64,000 nt of DNA. Source: Flavobacterium sp. AED (GTDB taxonomy: Bacteria > Bacteroidota > Bacteroidia > Flavobacteriales > Flavobacteriaceae). Positions within the stretch are counted from its first letter, which is position 1. Each line of letters begins with the position of its first letter. The notes beneath the pieces are model-generated. The model did not search any database and was not told the DNA's origin. It saw only the letters and a list, made by a program, of their open reading frames with translations. The stretch spans positions 1,550,001 to 1,614,000 of the forward strand of contig NZ_JSYM01000001.1 of NCBI RefSeq assembly GCF_000812945.1, read 5' to 3'. The translations under genes and the position numbers were made by a program. Positions 9,154-18,800 of the stretch are shown here, in pieces.

Positions 9154-10368
9154 ATGAAAAAAAACGCTGTCAAAATTGCGATGTATCTCAATTATTTTGT
9201 GTTTGCAATATTATTAAATAGTGTTGGGATTGTTATACTAAAATCGCAAGCAAATTATGGAGTAGATGAATTGCAAGCCAGTATTCTCGAAGCATTCAAA
9301 GATCTGCCTATTGCTATAGTTTCTTTTTTGATAGCGTCATTTTTGCCAAGAATAGGGTACAAAAGAGCCATGCTCATTGGATTAGCATTGGTTTCTGTAG
9401 CCTGTATAAATATGTATTTTGGAAATTCGTTTGACACCGCAAAAATACTTTTTGCAACTGTTGGAGTTTCCTTTGCTTTGATAAAAGTTTCCGTTTATTC
9501 CCTAATTGGGACAGTTACAGAAAATCAGAAAGAGCATAATAGCTTGATGAGTAGTATTGAAGGTGTTTTTATGATAGGAATTGCCTTGGCTTACTTTTTA
9601 TTTCCTGCTTTTAATTCGGATACAAATCCTGATTCATGGTTAAATGTGTATTGGCTGTTGGCCGGAATTTCATTAATATCATTTGGATTTTTGTTTTTCA
9701 CCAAATTTGAAAATCAAACGGAAATTCCTGGAGTTAATCTGGTCGATGACTTCGCACAAATGTTCAAATTATTTGCTCAGCTTCTAACAATCGTTTTTGT
9801 AATTAGTGCTTTTTTGTTTGTAATGATAGAGCAAGGGATAATGTCTTGGTTGCCTACATTCAATAGTAAAGTGCTGCATTTGCCACAAAACATTAGTATT
9901 ATGATGGCGAGTATATTAGCAATTACTTTAGCCGCTGGACGACTTTTAGCGGGTGTGATTACAAAAAAAATAAATTGGATTTGGGTACTCAGTTTTTGTA
10001 TCGTGATGGCTATGCTGATTGTTGTTTTTCTACTTCCAAGAACAGTTGGGTTAGAGGTGAAAGAAATTAATTCACTTAGCGATATTCCATTAATAGGATT
10101 TGCATTTCCATTAGTTGGACTATTTATTGCACCGATTTATCCACTTTTAAATTCAGTTGTTTTAAGTGCTTTGCCAAAAAAACTGCACAGTTCAATGACA
10201 GGTTTAATCGTTGTTTTCTCAGCTCTTGGAGGTACTATTGGATCTAGAATTATTGGTTATTTGTTCAAAAATGAAGGTCCTGAAAATGCATTTTTCTATA
10301 CTTTAATTCCAATGTCATTACTGCTTGTTTCATTTTTTATATTAAAAAAACTTACTTCTAAAATATGA
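9154..10368 (+). CDS. MFS transporter, second of the sugar operon
   Basis: A 404-residue membrane protein with about 12 hydrophobic segments. It contains an MFS loop in the form FLPRIGYKRAMLIG (residues about 63-76) and, in the second half, ALPKKLHSSMTGLIVVFSALGGTIGSR, resembling the FucP-like/FHS branch more than the SLC45-type first transporter. Its stop overlaps the trehalase start by four bases (ATGA), which couples it to that gene and suggests trehalose or a related sugar as cargo. It follows the phosphorylase-like gene after 109 bases in which nothing else is evident. Confidence 0.8.
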   Translation: MKKNAVKIAMYLNYFVFAILLNSVGIVILKSQANYGVDELQASILEAFKDLPIAIVSFLIASFLPRIGYKRAMLIGLALVSVACINMYFGNSFDTAKILFATVGVSFALIKVSVYSLIGTVTENQKEHNSLMSSIEGVFMIGIALAYFLFPAFNSDTNPDSWLNVYWLLAGISLISFGFLFFTKFENQTEIPGVNLVDDFAQMFKLFAQLLTIVFVISAFLFVMIEQGIMSWLPTFNSKVLHLPQNISIMMASILAITLAAGRLLAGVITKKINWIWVLSFCIVMAMLIVVFLLPRTVGLEVKEINSLSDIPLIGFAFPLVGLFIAPIYPLLNSVVLSALPKKLHSSMTGLIVVFSALGGTIGSRIIGYLFKNEGPENAFFYTLIPMSLLLVSFFILKKLTSKI

Positions 10369-12230
10369 ATTTCTTAATTAACATAGACAAGGTATTCCAT
10401 GAATTACTACTTCAGGAAGATACCGATAAAGATAAAAAAATCACTAAAGATGATAATGGACCTAAAAAGTTTGCTTTAGTTGATGAAAACACCAAACAAG
10501 AAATTGTTATTGAGGGAACGTATCATTTGTCAAATTTACTTCAGGAATTAGCTTTATTAAAAGAAAATAAAGTGGATAAAGGAGAGATAGATTTGAGCCG
10601 TATTCAAGAGAATCCTGTAGAACGGATTTCGAGGAAAATTAGAGAAGACTATTGGAATGAATTGACCAGAACTATTGATAGAAAAGGTTTAGATCAAATT
10701 CTTCAGGATGAAAAAACGACGAATGAAGTTCCTACACTTTATGTTTCGGCGAAGGACAAGCAAGGTGTTGCCTATTTTCAGGAATTGGAAAAAGAACTTC
10801 AGAATTTTAAAGTAGGTATTTTGCCCGAAAATTTCTCGATGGAATATGTAGATACATTGAATAAAAAACCGGGTATTTTGGCTTTGGCTTTAGAGCAAAA
10901 AATATACAGTTTACAAGGAGTGCCTTTCGTAGTTCCCGGAGGAAGATTCAATGAAATGTATGGATGGGATAGTTATTTTATTGGTGTTGGTTTGATTATA
11001 GACAATCAACTGGAAAAAGCAATGTCAATTGCCGAAAACTTTAAATACCAAATCATACATTACGGTAAGATTCTAAATGCGAATAGAAGTTATTACTTAA
11101 CGAGAACACAACCACCATTGTATTCTTCATTATTAATCGAAATTGTAAAAAAGAAAGTGCCTAGTTTAGAATGGTTGAGAAGTCATTTAGAAATAGTTAT
11201 TTTGGAATATAATACGGTTTGGATGGTTCAAGGAAACCGATTGACACCAACAGGTTTAAATCGATACAAAGCTGATGGGGTAGGGATGCCATTTGAAGTA
11301 GAGCCTGGGCATTTTGATGATGTTCTAGAGCCGTATGCTAAAAAATACAATTTGCCAATTCGAGAGTTTGAAAAACAATATTTAAACCGAACTCTTGTTG
11401 ATGCTGAGCTTGACGTCTATTTTGTTCATGATCGTAGCTTGAGAGAAAGCGGTCACGATACTACCGATAGACTTATAAATACATGTGCCAATTTAAACTC
11501 GGTAGACATCAATAGTTTTCTTTATAAATACGAAAAGGACATTGCGTATTTGATAAAGGAGTATTTTAACGATAATTTCCAAGTTGGAGATGTAACGTAT
11601 TCTTCCGAAGAATGGGAGCAAAAAGCACTTTTCAGAAAAGAGAAAATGAACGAATTGTGTTGGAATGAAGAATTAAGCATGTATTTTGATTATGATTTTG
11701 TAAATAAAAGACAGTTTCCATTTGAAGCAGCAACTACATTTTTTCCTTTATGGGCTGGGTTGTGTAATGAACACCAAGCTAAAAAATTAGTAGAAACAGC
11801 TTTACCGCAATTTATAAAAACTGGAGGAATTACAGGAAGTACAAAAGCGAGTAGTGATAGTTTTTCAAAAGATGCGCCACAACGACAATGGGATTACCCA
11901 TTTGGCTGGGCGCCACATCAAATGTTATTGTGGGAGGGTTTAATTAACTATAAGTTTTTCAATAAGGCTCAAGAAATGGTGTACAGATGGTTGTGGTTAA
12001 TCACTAAAAATGCGGTTGAATATAACGGAACCATTCCTGAAAAATTTGATTTAGAAATCAGTTCACATAAGGTTTTTGCTGAATATGGTAATGTAGGAAC
12101 CGAATTTGATTATATCGCCAAGGAAGGATTTGGTTGGGTAAATGCATCGTATCAATACGGGTTGCAAATATTGAGTGACAATTTAAAACAAGAGCTAAAT
12201 AAGCTGACTTCGCCCGATGAATTATTTTAA
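10365..12230 (+). CDS. Trehalase (GH37) of the neutral type with an N-terminal calcium-binding loop
   Basis: Both GH37 signatures are present: PGGRFNEMYGWDSY (about residue 191) and QWDYPFGWAP (about 508). Catalytic residues are probably Asp365 in RESGHDTTDR and Glu580 in GTEFDYIAKEGFGW. The ESGHDTT form is that of fungal neutral trehalases rather than the ESGWDFSSR of E. coli TreA. The N-terminus carries DTDKDKKITKDD (residues 19-30) followed by NGPKKF, an EF-hand-like loop with Asp19, Asp21, Asp23, Thr27 and Asp30 as ligands, matching the calcium motif of yeast Nth1. There is no signal peptide, so it should split trehalose to two glucose in the cytoplasm. The start overlaps the transporter stop. 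Confidence 0.9.
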   Translation: MNFLINIDKVFHELLLQEDTDKDKKITKDDNGPKKFALVDENTKQEIVIEGTYHLSNLLQELALLKENKVDKGEIDLSRIQENPVERISRKIREDYWNELTRTIDRKGLDQILQDEKTTNEVPTLYVSAKDKQGVAYFQELEKELQNFKVGILPENFSMEYVDTLNKKPGILALALEQKIYSLQGVPFVVPGGRFNEMYGWDSYFIGVGLIIDNQLEKAMSIAENFKYQIIHYGKILNANRSYYLTRTQPPLYSSLLIEIVKKKVPSLEWLRSHLEIVILEYNTVWMVQGNRLTPTGLNRYKADGVGMPFEVEPGHFDDVLEPYAKKYNLPIREFEKQYLNRTLVDAELDVYFVHDRSLRESGHDTTDRLINTCANLNSVDINSFLYKYEKDIAYLIKEYFNDNFQVGDVTYSSEEWEQKALFRKEKMNELCWNEELSMYFDYDFVNKRQFPFEAATTFFPLWAGLCNEHQAKKLVETALPQFIKTGGITGSTKASSDSFSKDAPQRQWDYPFGWAPHQMLLWEGLINYKFFNKAQEMVYRWLWLITKNAVEYNGTIPEKFDLEISSHKVFAEYGNVGTEFDYIAKEGFGWVNASYQYGLQILSDNLKQELNKLTSPDELF

Positions 12231-12252
12231 TGTGAAATAAATAAATAAATTG

Positions 12253-12276
12253 AGCATTTGAATGCTATTTTTTTTA
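12253..12276 (+). terminator. Weak terminator after trehalase
   Basis: A short stem AGCAT/ATGCT (12253-12257 and 12262-12266) with a four-base loop is followed by A and eight T. The stem is short, so efficiency is uncertain. Confidence 0.45.
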
Positions 12277-12304
12277 ACTTTATAATAAATTAAACTTATC
12301 TATT

Positions 12305-12730
12305 ATGACTGTTAATCAAATATTAAGCACAAAAGGAAAGGAAGTTTATTCCATACTTTCCACTAACACTGTATACGAAGCATTGACAGTGATGAGCGAA
12401 AAAAACATTGGAGCGATTCTTATCATCGAAGATGGAGTTTTGAAAGGTGTTTTATCTGAAAGAGATTACGCCAGAAAAATTGTTTTGAAAGCTAAATCTT
12501 CAAAGAAAGCGTTGGTTCATGAAATTATGGAGGCTGCTGTAGTTACAGTAAAACCTTCCGATAATTTAGATTATTGTATGGAATTAATGAGTACTAAAAG
12601 AGTGAGACATTTGCCTGTTTTAGAAAACGATACTGTCATAGGAATTATATCCATAAGTGATGTTGTGAAAGCAATAATCGAAATCCAAAAAGATACAATT
12701 CAACATTTAAACTCTTATATTACACAATAG
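12305..12730 (+). CDS. CBS-pair domain protein
   Basis: A 141-residue protein made of two CBS domains and nothing else. The first, residues about 8-65, contains GAILIIEDGVLKGVLSERDYARKIV; the second, about 75-130, contains the matching HLPVLENDTVIGIISISDVVKAI. Stand-alone CBS pairs bind adenosine nucleotides such as AMP, ATP or S-adenosylmethionine and usually act as sensors. No partner domain is visible. It stands alone between the trehalase and malic enzyme genes, with a clear terminator behind it. No pathway can be assigned. Confidence 0.85.
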   Translation: MTVNQILSTKGKEVYSILSTNTVYEALTVMSEKNIGAILIIEDGVLKGVLSERDYARKIVLKAKSSKKALVHEIMEAAVVTVKPSDNLDYCMELMSTKRVRHLPVLENDTVIGIISISDVVKAIIEIQKDTIQHLNSYITQ

Positions 12731-12752
12731 AAGTAAATAGTCCAATTCATAT

Positions 12753-12785
12753 AATAGCTGCGAATTTTTGCAGCTATTTTTATTT
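12753..12785 (+). terminator. Rho-independent terminator after the CBS gene
   Basis: Stem ATAGCTGC (12754-12761) pairs with GCAGCTAT (12770-12777), eight-base loop, followed by a T tract. Confidence 0.8.
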
Positions 12786-12856
12786 GTATCTGCTGGTACT
12801 AGTCTGTTTTTTTATAAAAGAATAGGATAAAAGCTGACTTTTTAAACCAAGTCTTC

Positions 12857-12864
12857 TATCTTTG
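12857..12864 (+). promoter_or_regulatory. Promoter -7 element of the malic enzyme gene
   Basis: TATCTTTG matches the Bacteroidota TAnnTTTG consensus and lies 25 bases before the start codon. No good TTG is seen at the usual upstream distance. Confidence 0.5.
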
Positions 12865-12889
12865 TATGATAGAATAAAATCTCAAAAAA

Positions 12890-15178
12890 ATGAACAAAGA
12901 CAGCAAAAGAAGAGAAGCATTATTATACCACGCAAAGCCAACTCCTGGTAAAATTCAGGTAGTTCCCACTAAGAAATACGCAACACAAAGAGATTTATCT
13001 TTGGCCTATTCCCCTGGTGTAGCCGAGCCATGTTTAGAGATTGCAAAAGATGTTAATAATGTTTATAAATATACAGCTAAAGGAAATTTAGTAGCAGTAA
13101 TTACCAATGGTACAGCAGTATTAGGGCTTGGGGATATTGGTCCTGAAGCATCTAAGCCAGTAATGGAAGGAAAAGGATTATTATTTAAAATTTTTGCTGA
13201 TATTGATGTATTTGACATTGAAATTGGAACAAAGGATATTGAGGAATTTATCCAGACCGTTAAAAATATAGCACCAACTTTTGGTGGAATTAATTTGGAA
13301 GATATTAAGGCTCCGGAGTCTTTTGAAATAGAAAGAAGATTGGTTGAAGAGCTGGATATTCCTGTAATGCATGATGATCAACACGGAACGGCTATTATAT
13401 CATCGGCCGCTTTATTGAATGCATTAGAACTGGCTAATAAAAAATCGGAAGATGTAAAAATGGTGGTTTCCGGAGCAGGTTCTGCTGCTCTTGCTTGTGC
13501 CGATTTATATGTTTTATTAGGAGTAAAAGTTGAAAATATATTGATGTTTAACAGTAAAGGGGTTTTGACGAAAGACAATCCTTCTCTTTCTGTTTTGCAA
13601 CAAAAATATGCCAGAGATATAAAACCAATGAGTCTTGAGGAAGCATTAGTTGGTGCAGATATCTTTTTAGGTTTGTCAACAGGTGGAATTATGTCTCCAC
13701 AAATGTTGATGGGAATGGCAGAAAATCCAATCGTTTTTGCAATGGCAAATCCAGATCCTGAAATTGATTATAATCTGGCTGTTGCAACTAGAAAAGATGT
13801 TATCATGGCTACGGGACGTTCTGATTTTCCTAATCAGGTGAATAATGTTCTTGGATTTCCTTATATTTTTAGAGGTGCGCTTGATGTTCGTGCAACCAAG
13901 ATAAACGAAGCCATGAAAATGGCAGCTGTAAAAGCGCTAGCTTTATTGACAAAAGAATCGGTTCCTGAACAAGTAAATGTTGCTTATGGAGCTACAAAAT
14001 TAAATTTTGGTAGAGAATATATCATCCCAAAACCATTTGATCCAAGATTAATAACTATTGTCGCGCCTGCTGTTGCAAAGGCTGCGATGGATTCAGGAGT
14101 AGCGTTAAATCCTATTACTGATTGGAAAAAGTATGAAGAAGAACTTTTAGATCGTTTAGGGAATGACAATAAAATGGTTCGATTGATTACCAATAGAGCC
14201 AAAATGGATCCAAAAAGAATCGTTTTTGCGGAAGCAGATCATTTAGATGTGCTTAAAGCTGCTCAAATTGTATTAGAAGAAGGGATTGGTTTTCCAATTT
14301 TATTGGGGAACAAAGAAATTATTTTAGAATTAAAAGAAGAGCTAGGTTTTGATGCTGATGTTCAAATTATAGATCCAAAAATAAAAGAAGAAGAGTCTAG
14401 AAGAAATAAGTTTGCCAAAACCTATTGGTCATCTAGACAAAGACGTGGAATATCTTTATTGGATGCTCAGAAATTAATGCGTGAAAGAAACTATTTTGCC
14501 GCCATGATGGTCAATGAAGGTGAAGCAGATGCACTTGTTACAGGACATTCGAGAAGTTACCCATCTGTTGTAAAACCAATGTTACAACTTATTGAAAAAG
14601 CTCATGGTGCTTCTCTTGTTGCCACTACAAATATGATGATGACTAGTCGTGGTCCTATGTTTTTATCGGATACGGCTATAAACATAAATCCTTCTGCAGA
14701 TGATTTGGCAAAAATTGCTATAATGACTGCAAAAACGGCCAGAATGTTTGGAGTGGAGCCAGTAATTGCAATGATATCGTATTCTAATTTTGGTTCTTCA
14801 ACAAATGAAAGTGCTACAAAAGTGAGAGAGGCGGTGGCTTATTTGCATAAAAACCATCCTGATATGGTTATTGATGGAGAAATTCAAGCTGATTTTGCGT
14901 TGAATCCAGAAATGTTAAAAGAAAAATTTCCGTTTTCAAAACTTGCAGGTAAAAAAGTAAATACTTTAATTTTTCCTAATTTGGAATCCGCTAATATTAC
15001 CTATAAACTTTTGAAAGAATTAAATAAAGTTGATTCAATAGGACCGATCATGTTGGGAATGGGAAAACCAGTTCACATATTTCAATTAGGAGCAAGTGTA
15101 GAAGAGATGGTCAATATGGCAGCTATTGCTGTGATTGATGCTCAAGAAAAAGAGAAGAAAAAAATAAATGTAGGGTAA
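12890..15178 (+). CDS. maeB: NADP-dependent malic enzyme with C-terminal phosphotransacetylase-like domain
   Basis: A 762-residue two-part enzyme. The malic domain (about residues 1-155) has SLAYSPGVAEPC and the metal/substrate motif HDDQHGTAII. The NAD(P)-binding domain (about 160-420) has VSGAGSAALACADL. The C-terminal part (about 425-755) is the phosphate acetyl/butyryltransferase fold, with TGHSRSYPSVVKPMLQ and AMISYSNFGSS; in MaeB-type enzymes this region is regulatory. It decarboxylates malate to pyruvate and makes NADPH in the cytoplasm. The length is as expected for MaeB. It is a single-gene unit behind its own promoter-like sequence. Confidence 0.95.
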   Translation: MNKDSKRREALLYHAKPTPGKIQVVPTKKYATQRDLSLAYSPGVAEPCLEIAKDVNNVYKYTAKGNLVAVITNGTAVLGLGDIGPEASKPVMEGKGLLFKIFADIDVFDIEIGTKDIEEFIQTVKNIAPTFGGINLEDIKAPESFEIERRLVEELDIPVMHDDQHGTAIISSAALLNALELANKKSEDVKMVVSGAGSAALACADLYVLLGVKVENILMFNSKGVLTKDNPSLSVLQQKYARDIKPMSLEEALVGADIFLGLSTGGIMSPQMLMGMAENPIVFAMANPDPEIDYNLAVATRKDVIMATGRSDFPNQVNNVLGFPYIFRGALDVRATKINEAMKMAAVKALALLTKESVPEQVNVAYGATKLNFGREYIIPKPFDPRLITIVAPAVAKAAMDSGVALNPITDWKKYEEELLDRLGNDNKMVRLITNRAKMDPKRIVFAEADHLDVLKAAQIVLEEGIGFPILLGNKEIILELKEELGFDADVQIIDPKIKEEESRRNKFAKTYWSSRQRRGISLLDAQKLMRERNYFAAMMVNEGEADALVTGHSRSYPSVVKPMLQLIEKAHGASLVATTNMMMTSRGPMFLSDTAININPSADDLAKIAIMTAKTARMFGVEPVIAMISYSNFGSSTNESATKVREAVAYLHKNHPDMVIDGEIQADFALNPEMLKEKFPFSKLAGKKVNTLIFPNLESANITYKLLKELNKVDSIGPIMLGMGKPVHIFQLGASVEEMVNMAAIAVIDAQEKEKKKINVG

Positions 15179-15241
15179 TGCTTCTTTGATGAAAAGAACA
15201 TTTAAATAGATGAATTTAGTTAAATTATGTGCTAATTTTAT

Positions 15242-15249
15242 TATATTTG
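15242..15249 (+). promoter_or_regulatory. Promoter -7 element of ruvA
   Basis: TATATTTG matches TAnnTTTG and lies 19 bases before the ruvA start. No convincing -33 TTG was found. Confidence 0.45.
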
Positions 15250-15268
15250 GAGACATATATTATAAAAA

Positions 15269-15850
15269 ATGATTGCACATATACAGGGAAAATTGGTAGA
15301 AAAGACACCAACACAAGTAGTTATTGATTGTGGAGGTGTTGGGTATCATGTAAATATATCCTTACATACCTACTCTTTGCTCCCCAATGCGGACTTTATA
15401 AAATTGTATACGCATCTTCAAATAAAAGAAGATGCGCATACTTTATTTGGTTTTGTAGAAAAATCAGAAAGAGAAATTTTTAAATTATTATTATCTGTTT
15501 CAGGTATTGGTGCAAGCATTGCTAGAACGATGTTGTCATCATTAGACCCAAAACAAATTACAAATGCAATTGCATCAAGTGATGTAGTTACCATTCAATC
15601 TATAAAAGGAATTGGTAGTAAAACGGCACAAAGAGTAATACTTGATTTAAAAGAAAAAGTATTGAAATTGTATGATTTAGACGAAGTTTCTATGTCGCAA
15701 AGCAATACAAATCGAGATGAAGCGTTATCTGCTTTGGAGGTATTAGGTTTTGTTCGAAAAACTTCAGAACGAATCGTAGAAAAAATTGTAAAAGAGGATC
15801 CAGAGGCTTCTGTTGAATCGATTATTAAGAAAGCTTTAAAAAACTTATAA
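15269..15850 (+). CDS. ruvA: Holliday junction branch migration protein RuvA
   Basis: A 193-residue protein with the full RuvA layout: N-terminal OB fold (MIAHIQGKLVEKTPTQVVIDCGGVGY), two helix-hairpin-helix motifs at LLSVSGIGASIARTML (about 74-90) and IKGIGSKTAQRVI (about 111-123), and the small C-terminal three-helix domain (about 150-193) that contacts RuvB. A RuvA tetramer holds the junction while RuvB drives branch migration. The gene is 23 bases ahead of sprA on the same strand and may share its transcript. Confidence 0.97.
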   Translation: MIAHIQGKLVEKTPTQVVIDCGGVGYHVNISLHTYSLLPNADFIKLYTHLQIKEDAHTLFGFVEKSEREIFKLLLSVSGIGASIARTMLSSLDPKQITNAIASSDVVTIQSIKGIGSKTAQRVILDLKEKVLKLYDLDEVSMSQSNTNRDEALSALEVLGFVRKTSERIVEKIVKEDPEASVESIIKKALKNL

Positions 15851-15873
15851 AAGGTACTCAAAACACGGATTAT

Positions 15874-18800
15874 ATGCATAAAATTTGTATTTTTTTGCTA
15901 GTCATATTTTGTGGTTTTGTATCGCAAGCTCAGGTAACACCGGCCGCTCAGGATACAATTAAAACTGGTTTCTCTACAGGGAAAGTTCAGTTAAAAGATC
16001 CTCAAAGTGTTCTTTCTGCGTATACTTATGATCCAGTTACTGACAGGTATATTTACACGAATTCTGTAGATGGATTTTCCATTAATTATCCTATTATATT
16101 AACTCCAAAAGAGTATGAAAATTTGGTTTTGAAAGAATCTATGCGAGATTATTTCAAGAAAAAAGTAGATGCTATTGATGGAAAAAAAGAAGGCAGTGAA
16201 GCCGCCAAAAAAGATTTATTGCCAAGATATTATGTGAAATCAGGGCTCTTTGAATCTATTTTTGGAAGTAATACAATTGACGTAAAACCTACCGGATCAA
16301 TAGAAATGGATTTGGGAATGCGTTATACTAAACAAGATAATCCATCATTTTCACCAAGAAACAGATCGAATCTTTCTTTTGACTTTAATCAAAGGATAAG
16401 TATGAGTTTGATGGGGAAAGTGGGAACGCGACTCAATGTAAATGCTAATTATGATACACAGTCAACTTTTGCTTTTCAAAACTTAATTAAGTTAGAATAT
16501 GCTCCTTCGGAAGATGATATTATTCAAAAAATTGAAGTCGGAAATGTAAGTTTGCCTTTGAATAGTTCTTTAATTAGAGGAGCTCAAAGTTTATTTGGTG
16601 TAAAAACACAATTAAAATTTGGTAAAACAACCGTTACAGGTATATTTTCAGAACAAAAATCCCAAACAAAAAGTATTGTTGCTCAAGGTGGAGGAACGAT
16701 TCAGGACTTTGATATGTATGCGTTGGATTATGATAATGACCGACACTTTTTCTTATCCCAATATTTTAGAAACAAATACGATTCATCCTTAAAAAATTAT
16801 CCTTTTATTGACAGTAGAGTTCAAATTTCAAGATTGGAGGTTTGGGTTACCAATAAGCAAAATAGGGTAAATACCACCAGTAATAATCTGCGAAATATTA
16901 TTGCGCTTCAGGATTTAGGGGAAGGGGAGTTAACGGATTTAAATGGTAATCCAATAAGCGGCAAACAAAATGAGGTAGTAGTATTAAACCCTATTCCTCT
17001 AAACTTTTTTATTGACCAGCCAGATCAATTAAAAAAACCATATCCATCGGATAATAAAAATAATAAATATGATCCCGCATTAATAGACAACGGAGGTTTT
17101 TTAAATAACAACATTAGGGAAATTGTAACAGCAGGGTCTGGTTTTACAGGAGTGGATGTTAATGAAGGTGCGGATTATTCTAAATTAGAAAACGCTAGAA
17201 AACTAAATCCTAATGAATATACCTTTAATGCTCAATTAGGTTATATTTCATTGCAACAGCGATTAGCTAATGATGAGGTTTTAGCCGTTGCATATCAATA
17301 TACAATTGGTGATAAAGTGTATCAAGTGGGTGAATTTGGTAATGATGGTGTAGATGCAACTGTAGTAACGGGTAATAGTAATACATCAAATCAAGCAATC
17401 ATAACACAAAGTTTGATATTGAAAATGCTAAAAAGTAATTTGACCAATGTCAAAAACCCTGTTTGGAACTTGATGATGAAAAATATTTATCAGATTCAAG
17501 GAGCTTATCAAGTGAAACAGGAAGACTTTAGGTTTAATATACTTTATACCGATCCATCTCCTTTAAATTATATTAATATTGTTTCACCGTTACCATCACC
17601 GGATTTAGTAACAAGTACACCTTTGCTTAAAGTTTTTAATTTAGATAAACTCAATTACAACAATGACCCACAAGCAGGCGGAGATGGTTTTTTTGATTTT
17701 ATGCAAGGCTTGACAATCGATGCTCAAAATGGTAGAATTATCTTCACAACCAAAGAGCCTTTTGGAGAACTGCTTTTTTCTAAATTATCAAATGGAGGAG
17801 AAAGTTATGATGATGCAAATACATATAACGCTAATCAAAAGAAATACGTGTTTAGAAACATGTATCGAAACACACAGTCAGGGGCTTTACAAGATAGCGA
17901 TAAGAATAAATTTTTATTAAGAGGTAAATATAAATCTACTGGTGGCGATGGAATCCCAATTGGTGCTTTCAATGTTCCAAGAGGTTCAGTTGTTGTTACT
18001 GCTGGAGGTAGGGTTTTGGTTGAAGGAATTGATTATAGCGTGAATTATCAATTGGGAAGAGTCCAGATTTTAGATCCTTCGCTTCAAGCCTCTAATACTC
18101 CTATTAATGTTTCTTTAGAAAACAATTCTGTTTTTGGTCAGCAAACCAGAAGGTTTATGGGTGTAAATGTAGAGCATAAAATTTCTGATAATTTTTTGGT
18201 AGGAGCGACTTTTTTAAAAATGACAGAGAAACCATTTACTCAAAAATCTAGTTTTGGTCAGGAATCTGTTAATAATACCATTTTTGGATTTAATACCAAT
18301 TTCTCAACGGAAGTTCCATTCTTTACCCGATTAGTAAATAAATTACCTAATATCGATACTGATGTTCCATCCAATCTTTCTATACGAGGTGAAATTGCTT
18401 TTTTGAAACCGGATTCCCCAAAAGCAGATCAATTTCAAGGGGAGTCAACTATATATGTTGATGATTTTGAAGGTTCTCAATCAACTATTGATATGCGTTC
18501 TCCGTATGCTTGGAGCTTGTCATCGACTCCAGAGAAAAACACTAGAAGCACCTATGATTTCAATGCTAGTGCTAATGATTTGAGTTATGGTTTTAAAAGA
18601 GCAAAGTTAGCATGGTACTCAATAGATCCTGTTTTTTATACTCAAAAACCGTCTGGAATTACAAATGAAGAATTATCTTTCAATACAACCAGAAGAATTT
18701 TTAGTGAGGAGTTGTATCCTTTGACAGATATTGCACAAGGACAATCTCAGGTTGTCAATACACTGGATTTAAGTTATTATCCTTCTGAAAGAGGGCCGTA

